DNA from: an uncultured Acetatifactor sp.
GTDB taxonomy: Bacteria > Bacillota > Clostridia > Lachnospirales > Lachnospiraceae
Direction of reading: 5' to 3'
Length of the DNA stretch: 64,000 nucleotides
NCBI GenBank assembly: GCA_910589035.1
Contig: CAJUSI010000079.1
Span: 1-64,000, forward strand
Shown: positions 41,247 through 50,194 of the stretch, piece by piece
Layout: the number at the start of each line of letters is the position of its first letter
Numbering within the stretch: position 1 is the stretch's first letter
Made by a program: the position numbers and the translations under genes
The notes under the pieces: model-generated
What the model was told of the DNA's origin: nothing
Databases searched by the model: none
What the model saw: the letters and a program-made list of their open reading frames with translations, nothing else

Positions 41247-42131
41247 CTATATTCCCATGATTTCCAGCAGCTTACCGGCGGCTGTGGGCAGGGGGGATCT
41301 GCGGCTGGTAACCACGCAGAACTGCCGTCTTGGTATCATTTTGTTGAAACGAAGTTCAAAGAGGAGACCTGATTCCAGGGATTCCTGCGCGAAATCCCTT
41401 ACCACGCAGCCGATGCCCAGATTCCGCAGGGCAAACTGCACGATCATATCGCTGGTGGACAGCTCGAATTCCGGGGCAATCTCCACGCCGTTTCCGGATA
41501 AAAAGCCGTTCATATAGTCCCTTGTGCTGGTGTTGCCCTCCAGAATAATCAGGGGGAGCTTTTCCAGCTCCGAGAGATCCAGCATCTTGTTCTTATAGGA
41601 AGTAAAGCGCCTTCCTGCCACGAATACATCCTCGATTTCCCTCACAGGCTCCGCAAGGATATCGCCGCTCGGATCAAAGGGGGTGCTGACTACGCCGAAA
41701 TCGATCTTTCCTTCTCTCAGGAGCCGAAGGGTCTCAGGAGTGGGGGCGTTGGCCACGATGACCTTGATGCCGGGGTACTGCTCATGAAATTCTTCCAGAA
41801 AGGGCAGAAGATAAAAGCGCAGCGTCATATCGCTGGCTCCTATATGAATTTCCCCCAGTTCCAGATTCAGCATCTGCCGTACCTTCTCCACGCCCAGCTC
41901 TATCTGTTCATAGCCTTTTTCCACATGGGAATAGAGAAGCTGTCCTTCCGCGGTGAGACGTACCCCCTTGGGAGCACGCTGAAAAAGCGAAATGCCGAGA
42001 CTTCGCTCCAGTGCCTTGAGGGACTGGCTCACCGCGGGCTGGGAGATGGAGAGCGCATTGGCTGCCCCGGTGACGCTCCCCAGCTTTGCGGTATAGTAAA
42101 ATACTTTAAAATATTCCAGATTTCCGATCAT
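41247..42131 (-). CDS. LysR-family transcriptional regulator
   Basis: 294 residues. The N-terminal winged helix is at about 3-62 (NLEYFKVFYYTAKLGSVTGAANALSISQPAVSQSLKALERSLG). The effector-binding domain is at about 90-290 (GEIHIGASDMTLRFYLLPFL, YPGIKVIVANAPTPETL). It resembles CysL/CbbR-type activators. It begins 12 bp after the purA stop on the same strand, so it may be co-transcribed with purA. The effector is unknown. Confidence 0.92.
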   Translation of the reverse strand: MIGNLEYFKVFYYTAKLGSVTGAANALSISQPAVSQSLKALERSLGISLFQRAPKGVRLTAEGQLLYSHVEKGYEQIELGVEKVRQMLNLELGEIHIGASDMTLRFYLLPFLEEFHEQYPGIKVIVANAPTPETLRLLREGKIDFGVVSTPFDPSGDILAEPVREIEDVFVAGRRFTSYKNKMLDLSELEKLPLIILEGNTSTRDYMNGFLSGNGVEIAPEFELSTSDMIVQFALRNLGIGCVVRDFAQESLESGLLFELRFNKMIPRRQFCVVTSRRSPLPTAAGKLLEIMGI

Positions 42132-42143
42132 CTTTATTTCCGA

Positions 42144-43436
42144 TTATATTTTCAGGGCGGATTTTCTGTAAATGATATCATCCCGGCCGGGTCCGTTGCT
42201 GACCATGGTGATAGGGTACCCGATCCGGCTTTCGATAAATTCAATGTAATTTCTGCAGTTTTCGGGCAGCTCCTCATAGTTTCTGATTCCCCGGATTTCA
42301 CATTTCCATCCTGGCATGGTCTTCAGCACGGGCTTTGCCTTTTCCAGCCTGCCTGTTACCGGGAAATCGGTGGTTATCTCCCCGTCGATCTCGTAGCCGG
42401 TGCATATGGGGATTTCATCCAGATACCCCAGTACATCCAGCACGGTGAAGGCCACATCCGTGGTTCCCTGCAGGCGGCAGCCGTATTTGGAGGCCACGCA
42501 GTCGAACCATCCCACACGCCGGGGACGTCCTGTGGTGGCGCCGTATTCTCCGCCGTCTCCTCCCCGGCGGCGCAGCTCCTCCGCTTCCTCTCCGAAGAGC
42601 TCGGAGACGAACGCGCCCGCGCCCACTGCGGAAGAATATGCCTTGCAGACGGTGACAATCTGCCTGATTTCATAGGGAGGAAGCCCGGCGCCGATGGCGC
42701 CGAAAGCCGCCAGGGTGGAGGAGGAGGTCACCATGGGATAAATGCCGTGGTCCGGATCCTTTAAGGTTCCAAGCTGCCCTTCCAGCAGAATCGTTTTCCC
42801 CTCCTTCAGGGCTTTGTCCAGGAATGCTGAGACATCGCCTGCATAGGGGGCGATCATGTCCCGGTATTCATGCAGTGTGTGCAGCAGATCGCCGGGATGG
42901 AGCAGGGGCTTATGGTAGAGATGCTCCAACAGGACATTCTTGATCTCGCAGATGCGCGCCGCCTTCTCCTTCAGGATCTCCTCGTCAAAAAGCTCGCTGA
43001 CCTGAAAGCCGATTTTCGCATATTTATCGGAATAGAAGGGGGCAATGCCGGACTTGGTGGAGCCGAAGGACTTTCCGCCCAGCCTCTCTTCCTCGTATTG
43101 GTCAAATAAAATGTGGTAGGGCATTACGATCTGCGCCCGGTCGGACACCAGAAGCTTTGGGGTGGGCACCTTCCGGTCCACGATGGACTGGTATTCCTTC
43201 ATCAGCAGGGGAATATTTAAAGCCACTCCGTTGCCGATGATATTGGTGATATGACTGTAAAATACGCCTGACGGAAGGGTGTGCAGGGCGAACTTACCGT
43301 ACTCGTTCACGATGGTGTGTCCTGCGTTTGCACCGCCCTGAAAGCGTACGACAATGTCCGCTTCCTGCGCCATCATGTCGGTGATCTTACCCTTCCCCTC
43401 GTCGCCCCAGTTGGCTCCTACTATTGCTTTAACCAT
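42144..43436 (-). CDS. purA: Adenylosuccinate synthetase
   Basis: 430 residues from the ATG at 43436, which has GGAGG five bases upstream and gives the standard opening MVKAIVGANWGDEGKGKI; the frame continues further upstream without family sequence. GTP loop GDEGKG, GGANAGHT and FGSTKSGIAPFY are intact, as is TTGRPRRVGWFD. It converts IMP and aspartate to adenylosuccinate. The LysR gene follows closely. Confidence 0.97.
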   Translation of the reverse strand: MVKAIVGANWGDEGKGKITDMMAQEADIVVRFQGGANAGHTIVNEYGKFALHTLPSGVFYSHITNIIGNGVALNIPLLMKEYQSIVDRKVPTPKLLVSDRAQIVMPYHILFDQYEEERLGGKSFGSTKSGIAPFYSDKYAKIGFQVSELFDEEILKEKAARICEIKNVLLEHLYHKPLLHPGDLLHTLHEYRDMIAPYAGDVSAFLDKALKEGKTILLEGQLGTLKDPDHGIYPMVTSSSTLAAFGAIGAGLPPYEIRQIVTVCKAYSSAVGAGAFVSELFGEEAEELRRRGGDGGEYGATTGRPRRVGWFDCVASKYGCRLQGTTDVAFTVLDVLGYLDEIPICTGYEIDGEITTDFPVTGRLEKAKPVLKTMPGWKCEIRGIRNYEELPENCRNYIEFIESRIGYPITMVSNGPGRDDIIYRKSALKI

Positions 43437-43840
43437 TTTTTCCTCCATTCCCCGCCTGCGGCGGGATATTGCTTCTTCTATTTTTCCCTGGAACTGCCGG
43501 GAAACTGCTCCATATAACCTGCACCCTCCGGCAAATCCCGGTTCCGGCCTGCCCGGGGAATGCCACTGTTCCGAAATGCTCACGGAACAGAAACGGATCC
43601 CCGCCGCCCTACCGTATCCATTATACTATATTGCGGAACATAAGTAAAATCAATAAATATTATATATAATATAAATTGAAATTATGGATCGGCAAAATTG
43701 GATTCTATTCAGTCTCAACTGAACGGCAATTTATAGACAGAAGATTCTGGATAAGTCTTAAGATATTTTGTAAAATGACGATATAAAAAATACAACGATT
43801 ATCAAAAATGCAGAATTGATTTCGAAAGCGGAGAAGAGAT
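43437..43840. other. Intergenic region between purA and blaI
   Basis: No gene is seen. From 43650 it is very AT-rich (TATTATATATAATATAAATT). TTGTAA (43768-43773) and TACAAC (43791-43796) with a 17-bp spacer may be the blaI promoter; the two hexamers also form TTGTA/TACAA half-sites like those BlaI-type repressors bind. Confidence 0.4.
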
Positions 43841-44263
43841 ATGAAAAAATATAATTACCTGACGGCAAGGGAAGAGGAGCTTCTCAATTTTTTCTGGCAG
43901 ACAGAGGAGCCGTTGACGGCCGGCGAGATGGCGGATAGATTGGAGGAGGACGGCTGGAACACGGCCACGCTGTTCAAGACGGTGCGGACACTTTCGGACA
44001 GGGGGTACCTGAAAGTGGCGGGACTTGAAAAATCCGCAAAGAGTTATGCACGGAAATTCGTGCCTGCACTGACGAAGGAAGAATATTATACAGAGGTTAT
44101 GATGAAACGCGGGTTGGACAGCAGCTCCATAGCAAATATTACAGCAGCCTTTCTGGGCGTGGCGGATCAGAATAAGAAAGAGCGGGATGACAGGGTCATA
44201 TCCAAACTGGAAGAAATCATCCGCATGCTGAGAAAAGCAGAGGAAGAGGAAAATGAGCGCTAA
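43841..44263 (+). CDS. BlaI/MecI/CopY-family repressor
   Basis: 140 residues. The winged helix is at about 8-75 (LTAREEELLNFFWQTEEPLTAGEMADRLEEDGWNTATLFKTVRTLSDRGYL), followed by a helical dimerisation tail. Members repress genes until a membrane M56 protease cleaves them. The partner gene, starting 11 bp inside its 3' end, is truncated, so this repressor may be constitutive or may be served by another protease. Confidence 0.88.
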   Translation: MKKYNYLTAREEELLNFFWQTEEPLTAGEMADRLEEDGWNTATLFKTVRTLSDRGYLKVAGLEKSAKSYARKFVPALTKEEYYTEVMMKRGLDSSSIANITAAFLGVADQNKKERDDRVISKLEEIIRMLRKAEEEENER

Positions 44264-44592
44264 TATTTTTTCCATATTGATGACAATTCTGTGGAGCAGC
44301 GTACTGATTGCGATATTTTCCCTTCTGCGCACCAGAACCGGGCTGCTCCATATATGCAGTATCTCCACGGTTATACTGCTCTATCTGTTCTGCGCCCTTT
44401 GCTATGACGATAAGCCCGGTGCAAAACGTGTCGGTATGTGGAAACAATGCCATAGTGCAGAGTGACAGAGGAATGGTAGTGGCACCGAGAGCGGATATTA
44501 TTGTAAAGAAGTTCCGTCTAAATAATGGAGTAGTGCAATGCTCTGACAGACATATTGCATTGCTTACTATTAAATGTTGTTGGAATATTTAG
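44253..44592 (+). pseudogene. Truncated BlaR1/MecR1-like M56 sensor
   Basis: The start at 44253 (MSANIFSILMTILWSSVLIAIFSLLR) is the normal first helix of a BlaR1-type protein, and a second hydrophobic stretch follows, but similarity stops at about residue 50 and the frame ends at 44465. A second frame stays open to 44592 and reads PVQNVSVCGNNAIVQSDRG-like sequence that looks like part of a different protein. There is no HExxH protease motif. Deletion with fusion to unrelated sequence is inferred. Confidence 0.65.
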
Positions 44593-44680
44593 AAACCGGA
44601 GAATATGACCGATACATAAAAAGAAGTATATAATACACAAACGGATTTGCGATAGATATCCAACGGAATGGAGGTAATAT

Positions 44681-45892
44681 ATGCAGATTAAAACAATCAC
44701 AGTAAATGCGGCGGGCCTTGATTACTTCGGGGCGGAGCGGAACATTCAGGGAAAGAAACAGCAGGCATCGCCTGCGGACAATGCGTTCGGTACTCAGTGC
44801 AGGGTAACAATCTCACAGGAGGGGAGAAGGCTCAGCGATCAGCAGACGGAGAAGAAGGAACAGTCCGGACAGAGCGCCCAAAGCGCCAGAATGGAGCGGG
44901 AGCTGTTCCGCAGGCAGGAGGAAGCCGAGCAGAATAAACATAGTGCGGAGGGATACCGGGAGCAGCTGGAGAAGATCGAAAAGGAAATGGAATCCTTAAA
45001 CCACACTTATAAGGCAGAGGCCGACATGGATATCATTGAAAAAGAGCAGGAAGTGCTGCGGGCCATGCGCGAACAGAAGCAGACCCAGATGGAGGAGAAC
45101 CAGAAACGGGCCAGGGAAGCACAGCAGATGGCCATGCAGTCTGCAAAATATCAGGAAGAGATCGACGGGAACAACAGGGATATCCTGACCCTGCTAAAGA
45201 GCCTGGAGGAGGCGGAGAAGACGGAAGAACAGGAATGCGGTGAGGTAAGTATCGACAGCGGCAGCGGTGCGTCCGGTGCAGAGTATTCCGCAGGCAATAC
45301 GATCCGGAATTCGGCGGCACAGTTTATGACATCTTCGTTAGAGCGCGAATTGGGTGTGGGAGAGATGCTTGACGGACTGAGCGACAGAGGACATCAGCTT
45401 GTGGATGCGGCCGATTCGATTACCCGGAACGTTATCAAAGAGAGCCGTGACATCCGGGCCGCGCTGGACGATGAGGCTTTCACGGACGACGAGAGGGCGG
45501 AACTGATGGAAAGCTTTCAGGAGAGAGTCGGGGCGGCTTACCTGGATGCCAAACTCTCCAGAACGCATGGACTGCATGTCCTGCAGACAGCGCAGGATTA
45601 TAAGATACAGCGCCTTGAGGACGATCCGAACAGGGGAATGCAGGAGACGAAAAGGAGCATGATGCTCTCAGCTGCGGACGCCGTTATCGGGGAGGCGGTG
45701 CAGGGAAGGCTGGAAGAGGCGTCTCAGGAGCTGAAAGATCAGGTGGAGGAACTCATCGACGAGCGCAACGATGTGGACAGGATCCATCAGGACAAAGAGG
45801 AGCAGGAAAAAAAGGACGAGAAGCACGAACAGAATCAGGCGTCCGAGGAGCCGTCACGGTCACAGGCAGACAGAGACCAATATCCTTTATGA
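44681..45892 (+). CDS. Coiled-coil protein of unknown function
   Basis: 403 residues without signal peptide or membrane helix. Residues about 55-190 are a long charged coiled coil (EKKEQSGQSAQSARMERELFRRQEEAEQN, then MREQKQTQMEENQKRAREAQQ). A less charged helical region (about 205-340) and a Lys/Glu-rich tail (345-403) follow. The opening MQIKTITVNAAGLDYFGAERN has no recognised domain. GGAGGTAATAT precedes the ATG. No neighbour gives a clue. It could be a cytoskeletal, flagellar-type or secreted-effector-like protein; none is supported. Confidence 0.6.
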   Translation: MQIKTITVNAAGLDYFGAERNIQGKKQQASPADNAFGTQCRVTISQEGRRLSDQQTEKKEQSGQSAQSARMERELFRRQEEAEQNKHSAEGYREQLEKIEKEMESLNHTYKAEADMDIIEKEQEVLRAMREQKQTQMEENQKRAREAQQMAMQSAKYQEEIDGNNRDILTLLKSLEEAEKTEEQECGEVSIDSGSGASGAEYSAGNTIRNSAAQFMTSSLERELGVGEMLDGLSDRGHQLVDAADSITRNVIKESRDIRAALDDEAFTDDERAELMESFQERVGAAYLDAKLSRTHGLHVLQTAQDYKIQRLEDDPNRGMQETKRSMMLSAADAVIGEAVQGRLEEASQELKDQVEELIDERNDVDRIHQDKEEQEKKDEKHEQNQASEEPSRSQADRDQYPL

Positions 45893-46339
45893 CTGCCGTG
45901 CATGGCAGGCATATGGGCTGCGAAGGGGTAAATACCGCAAAAAAGAAGGGGCTGAAAAGGCCTCTTCTTTTTTACGGTTCCAGGCAGAGCCGTGGTGACA
46001 GTGGTTTTGAGCAGAGGATAGAGGCCGCCTGCAGCGTGACTGCCGGGGATATTGGACAGAAAATTACCAAAAGTATACAGGATATTCCATAGAAACCCGG
46101 CGCTATATGATTTATAATAAAACAGTCCGCGCATGTATTGCGTCAGCTTTCCTGAAGAAATGGGGAGCCGGAGAATCTTCCAGGACAGTTTGTGTATACG
46201 GCTGGCATTCCTGCGGAGCCGGGCAATTCGGATATGCATGCTGCGGCCAAATGAAAAAACGGCACAGGAATGGAGCGGCGGCAACGGCTAAAAGGAGCGG
46301 ATAGACGAAAAAACGATGGAAGCGGGAGAGGACATAAAT
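45893..46339. other. Intergenic region before the galactosidase genes
   Basis: Apart from the terminator at 45939-45973, no gene or RNA was recognised. Short frames here lack ribosome binding sites. Confidence 0.4.
45939..45973 (+). terminator. Terminator after the coiled-coil gene
   Basis: AAAAAAGAAGGGGCT pairs with GGCCTCTTCTTTTTT and ends in a T-run, about 50 bp past the stop. The A-run on the other side makes it work in both directions. Confidence 0.85.
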
Positions 46340-47653
46340 ATGAAATATATAACAAACAAAGCCCCCATGGGCTGGAACAGCTACGATTATTATGACACGA
46401 CTGTCAACGAAGAGCAGGTCAGGGCAAACGCCGATTTCATGGCGGTGCATCTGAAGGAGGCCGGATGGGAGTACGTGGTGGTGGACATCGAGTGGTACGC
46501 CAGGGACGCAGGCACCATGCGGGACAAATACCAGTACATCCCCTTCGGGGAGGAAGAGATCGACGAATACGGAAGGCTGCTGCCGGATGAGAACCGCTTT
46601 CCCTCGGCGGCAGGCGGGAAGGGCTTCGGACCTCTGGCGGAGTATGTGCACAGCCTGGGGCTGAAGTTCGGCATCCACATCATGCGCGGAATCCCCAGAA
46701 CCGCGGCCCATCAGCATATGCCCATCCTGGGGAGCAGCGCCACGGCCAACCAGGCGGCGGACCCGTCCTCCATCTGCGGGTGGAACCCGGATATGTACGG
46801 GCTGCGGAAAGATGCGGAGGGCGCCCAGGCCTATTATGACTCCATTGTCAGCCTGTACGCAGGATGGGGCGTCGACTACATTAAATGCGACGATATCTGC
46901 AACACCAATATATATCCCCACAATCCCTACTCCGCCGCTCACGAGGTGGAGATGCTGCATAAAGCCATCCGGAAGAGCGGCAGGGACATAGTGCTGTCCC
47001 TCTCCCCGGGACCGGCGCTGATCGAGAAGGCCTGGCATTACGGAAAATACGCAAATATGTGGCGGATTACCGATGATTTCTGGGACAGGTGGGATTTGCT
47101 GCGGAATATGTTCGACAGGTGCGAGCTTTGGCAGAATCATGTGGCTCCCGGCTCCTGGCCCGACTGCGACATGCTTCCCCTGGGGAAACTGGGAGGCGGA
47201 TTCGGGCACGGAGAGTGGGATACTCATTTTACCCGGGACGAACAGATCACCATGATGACCCTGTGGTGCGTCTTCGGTTCGCCGCTGATGGCGGGGGCGG
47301 AGCTGACAAAGCTGGATGACTGGACGCTCTGGCTGCTGACCAGGAAGGATATCCTGAAGCTGGTTTCCAATGAATATGTGGGAAGGCAGTTTGAAAAGAA
47401 CAAGGATTATGCCATCTGGAGCTGTCTGAACGAGAGAACCGGGGAGCGATATCTTGCCCTTTTTAATTTCCGTGAGGAAGAGCAGGAGGTTTCCTGTATT
47501 CTGGAGGAAGTGGAGCAGCTTGCCGGGAAGACGGCAGGAATCCGAAAGGCGGCGGAGCTTTGGAGCGGGACGGACAGAGAGATCGCGGAGGGCGTGCTGA
47601 CGGATACGGTGCCTGCCCATGGAGCCAGGCTGTTTATGCTGTCGGAGCCCTGA
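46340..47653 (+). CDS. GH27-family alpha-galactosidase
   Basis: 437 residues from ATG 46340 (GAGAGGA upstream). The TIM-barrel carries APMGWNSYDYYD at about 8-19, VVVDIEWYA, the catalytic nucleophile region WGVDYIKCDDI and the acid/base region MWRITDDFWDRW. A C-terminal beta domain follows from about 370. No signal peptide, so it acts in the cytoplasm on imported alpha-galactosides. It is about 200 bp upstream of the GH35 gene; a sugar transporter is not seen nearby. Confidence 0.92.
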   Translation: MKYITNKAPMGWNSYDYYDTTVNEEQVRANADFMAVHLKEAGWEYVVVDIEWYARDAGTMRDKYQYIPFGEEEIDEYGRLLPDENRFPSAAGGKGFGPLAEYVHSLGLKFGIHIMRGIPRTAAHQHMPILGSSATANQAADPSSICGWNPDMYGLRKDAEGAQAYYDSIVSLYAGWGVDYIKCDDICNTNIYPHNPYSAAHEVEMLHKAIRKSGRDIVLSLSPGPALIEKAWHYGKYANMWRITDDFWDRWDLLRNMFDRCELWQNHVAPGSWPDCDMLPLGKLGGGFGHGEWDTHFTRDEQITMMTLWCVFGSPLMAGAELTKLDDWTLWLLTRKDILKLVSNEYVGRQFEKNKDYAIWSCLNERTGERYLALFNFREEEQEVSCILEEVEQLAGKTAGIRKAAELWSGTDREIAEGVLTDTVPAHGARLFMLSEP

Positions 47654-47704
47654 GTATTGGAAAAGAAATGATAAAGAACCTTTGTACGGGAAGAACCACG
47701 AAAG

Positions 47705-47765
47705 GCTTCCGGACAAACCGGAGCCAAAATTTGACCAGAATGCGCAGGACTTCGGTGTTAAACGC
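47705..47765 (-). repeat. Dispersed 60-bp repeat, copy C
   Basis: On the minus strand it reads GCGTTTAACACCGAAGTCCT, GCGCATTCTGGTCAAATTTT, then GGCTCCGGTTTGTCCGGAAG. It lies between the two galactosidase genes, 35 bp before a copy of the 26-bp motif. Confidence 0.85.
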
Positions 47766-47799
47766 TCTGATGCATATCGCAGGCAAGCGGCGGAAACCG

Positions 47800-47826
47800 C
47801 TTGAGCATTGTATAGAATCACTTACA
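47800..47826 (+). repeat. Dispersed 26-bp motif, copy 3
   Basis: CTTGAGCATTGTATAGAATC then ACTTACA, a diverged version of the motif at 22073 and 41051. Confidence 0.55.
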
Positions 47827-47860
47827 TTAAGACAATATGAAATTCAGAAAGAGAGAAGTT

Positions 47861-49687
47861 ATGGGAAAATTTGAAATCAAGGACAGCTTCTACATGGACG
47901 GAAAGCCCGTGAAAATAATTTCGGGTGCATTCCATTATTTCAGGACGGTGCCGGAATACTGGCGGGACAGGCTGGAGAAGCTTCGGAACCTGGGGTGTAA
48001 TACGGTGGAAACCTACATACCCTGGAACATGCATGAGCCGGAAAAGGGGAAATTTTGCTTCGAAGGGCTTCTGGACATCGAGCGGTTTGTAAGCCTTGCA
48101 CAGGAGCTGGGGCTGTATGTTATCCTGCGGCCGTCGCCCTATATCTGCGCGGAGTGGGAGTTCGGAGGCCTGCCCGCCTGGCTGCTGCGGGAGGAGGGTA
48201 TGAAGCTTCGCATCAGCTACCCGCCCTTTTTAAAGCATGTGGAGGAATATTACAGGGTGCTGCTGCCGAAGCTGGCGCCCATGCAGTGCACCCGGGGCGG
48301 CCCCGTGATACTGATGCAGGTGGAAAACGAATACGGCTATTATGCCAATGATACAGGCTATCTGGAGGCAGTTCGGAGACTGATGGCGGACGGGGGAGTG
48401 GAGGTGCCGCTGGTGACCTCCGACGGCCCTTTCCCGGAGAGCCTGAATGCCGGAAAGCTGCAGGGGGCCCTGCCCACTGGTAATTTCGGCTCCAGGACGG
48501 AGGAGCGCTTCGAGACGCTGAAAAAATATACCGACGGCGGTCCGCTGATGTGCACGGAATTCTGGGTGGGCTGGTTTGACCACTGGGGCAACGGCGGGCA
48601 TATAAGGGGCAATCTGGAGGAGAGCGTGAAGGATCTGGACAAAATGCTGGAGCTGGGCCATGTGAACATCTACATGTTCGAGGGCGGCACCAATTTTGGC
48701 TTCATGAACGGCTCCAACTATTATGATGAACTGACACCGGATGTGACCTCCTACGATTACGACGGCGTGCTCACGGAGGACGGGCGGATTACGGAGAAAT
48801 ACCGCAGGTACCAGGAGGTTATCGGCAAATATACCGAACTTCCCAACCTGCCTCTTTCCACGGAAATCAGGAGAAAAGAGTACGGAAAACTGGAAGTACG
48901 GGAGCGTGTGAGCCTGGTATCCACCCTGGATTCCATCAGTGAGAGCGTACCCTCCCTTTATCCTCAACCCATGGAAAGCCTGGGGCAGAATTACGGCTAT
49001 ATCCTCTACCGCACCAGGCTGCACAGCGAGGAGAACCTGGAGAAAATCAGACTCTGGGGCGCAGGCGATCGGGCGGATATCCTGCTGGAGAACAGGCTGG
49101 TACTGACTTTGTATGACAGGGAGCTTCTTGAGGAACGGGAACTGGGACTGGAGCTTCCTGCGAAAAGAGGGGAACCGTCTCGGAAGCTTCCCGCGGAAAA
49201 GGGAGAGCCGCCCCGGAGCTTATCTGCTGGAAAGGAAGAACCGGAAGCCCGCCTGGACATCCTGATGGAAAATATGGGCCGGGTGAACTTCGGCCCGCGT
49301 ATGGAGCTTCAGCGCAAGGGAATAGGCCAGTGCGTGCAGATCAATGGACATATGCACAACCACTGGGAGCAGTATCCGCTTCCCCTGGATAATGTGGAAA
49401 AGGTGGACTTCTCCGGGGAATACATACCGGGAACCCCTGCGTTCTACAGATTTGTCTTCGACGTGCAGGAGACAGGGGACACCTTCCTGGATTTTGACGG
49501 CTGGGGTAAGGGCTGTGCCTTTGTAAACGGATTTAATATAGGAAGATTCTGGGAAACGGGACCGCAGAAGCGTTTATATATACCCGGCCCGCTGTTAAGG
49601 CAGGGAGAAAACGAAATCATTCTCTTCGAGACGGAGGGAAAGGCGCCGGGAAGTATTTTCCTTAAGGATGCGCCTGACCTTGGATAG
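47861..49687 (+). CDS. GH35-family beta-galactosidase
   Basis: 608 residues from ATG 47861 (ATG 47837 is in frame but has a poorer site). The GH35 barrel spans about 1-325. SGAFHYFRTVPEYWRDRL, LRPSPYICAEWEFGGLPAWLL, the acid/base motif QVENEYGYY (about 153-161) and the nucleophile motif CTEFWVGWFDHWG (about 235) are intact. C-terminal beta domains end with FDGWGKGCAFVNGFNIGRFWETGPQKRLYIPG. Residues 432-464 are three 11-residue repeats inserted between them. No signal peptide. Confidence 0.94.
   Translation: MGKFEIKDSFYMDGKPVKIISGAFHYFRTVPEYWRDRLEKLRNLGCNTVETYIPWNMHEPEKGKFCFEGLLDIERFVSLAQELGLYVILRPSPYICAEWEFGGLPAWLLREEGMKLRISYPPFLKHVEEYYRVLLPKLAPMQCTRGGPVILMQVENEYGYYANDTGYLEAVRRLMADGGVEVPLVTSDGPFPESLNAGKLQGALPTGNFGSRTEERFETLKKYTDGGPLMCTEFWVGWFDHWGNGGHIRGNLEESVKDLDKMLELGHVNIYMFEGGTNFGFMNGSNYYDELTPDVTSYDYDGVLTEDGRITEKYRRYQEVIGKYTELPNLPLSTEIRRKEYGKLEVRERVSLVSTLDSISESVPSLYPQPMESLGQNYGYILYRTRLHSEENLEKIRLWGAGDRADILLENRLVLTLYDRELLEERELGLELPAKRGEPSRKLPAEKGEPPRSLSAGKEEPEARLDILMENMGRVNFGPRMELQRKGIGQCVQINGHMHNHWEQYPLPLDNVEKVDFSGEYIPGTPAFYRFVFDVQETGDTFLDFDGWGKGCAFVNGFNIGRFWETGPQKRLYIPGPLLRQGENEIILFETEGKAPGSIFLKDAPDLG
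49154..49252 (+). repeat. 33-bp tandem repeat inside the GH35 gene
   Basis: Three in-frame units code for LPAKRGEPSRK, LPAEKGEPPRS and LSAGKEEPEAR. They lie between two beta domains, where a length change is tolerable. Confidence 0.85.
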
Positions 49688-50194
49688 AAATCAAAGCCGG
49701 CCCGATTAACCGGTCCGCCTAGTCGGCCATGAACAGAGGAATATTCAGGACATCATCATCCGGCTTTCAATTCTCCAGAGAGAACCGCACATAAATGGGG
49801 GAATTGGACATATGGAATACTTCTTTGTCTGGTTATTTGTGGTGATTTCATTATAACAAAGCTTCGGTGTTTTGCTTTTTTATGTCAGGTGTGATGAGGT
49901 CCCCCGAAAAAATGGGGAAACTCAAAAAACGCTGTATATTGAAAACAGGCGGTTTATGTGATACTATAGATAAATAGTCGCTTTTCAATAAGCTTATATA
50001 CTGAGCAGCTGTACAGGAAAAGGAACATGGATTTGCGGGCATAAATTGTGGAAATACATAGCAAACGTCATCACTATCCTTACTTTGGCAGAGAGCCACT
50101 GCAACAACCACAATTGTCATATTGTGCCAAATTAAGATTTTAATTTCGTTTATTATAGTACGGCTTCTAAAAAGAGAAGAAAGGATATTGTATC
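49688..50194. other. Intergenic region upstream of the FN3 lipoprotein
   Basis: No gene is seen. AATTGTGG (50044-50051) and CCACAATT (50110-50117) could pair across about 58 bases. A promoter at 49939-49967 would leave a leader of about 220 nt. Confidence 0.4.
49939..49967 (+). promoter_or_regulatory. Possible promoter with a long leader
   Basis: TTGAAA (49939-49944), a 17-bp spacer and TACTAT (49962-49967). The next gene starts at 50195. Confidence 0.5.

Noticed and set aside
43437..43583. Longer N-terminus for PurA (about 49 more residues)
   Set aside because: The extension has no family similarity and the ATG at 43436 has an ideal ribosome binding site.
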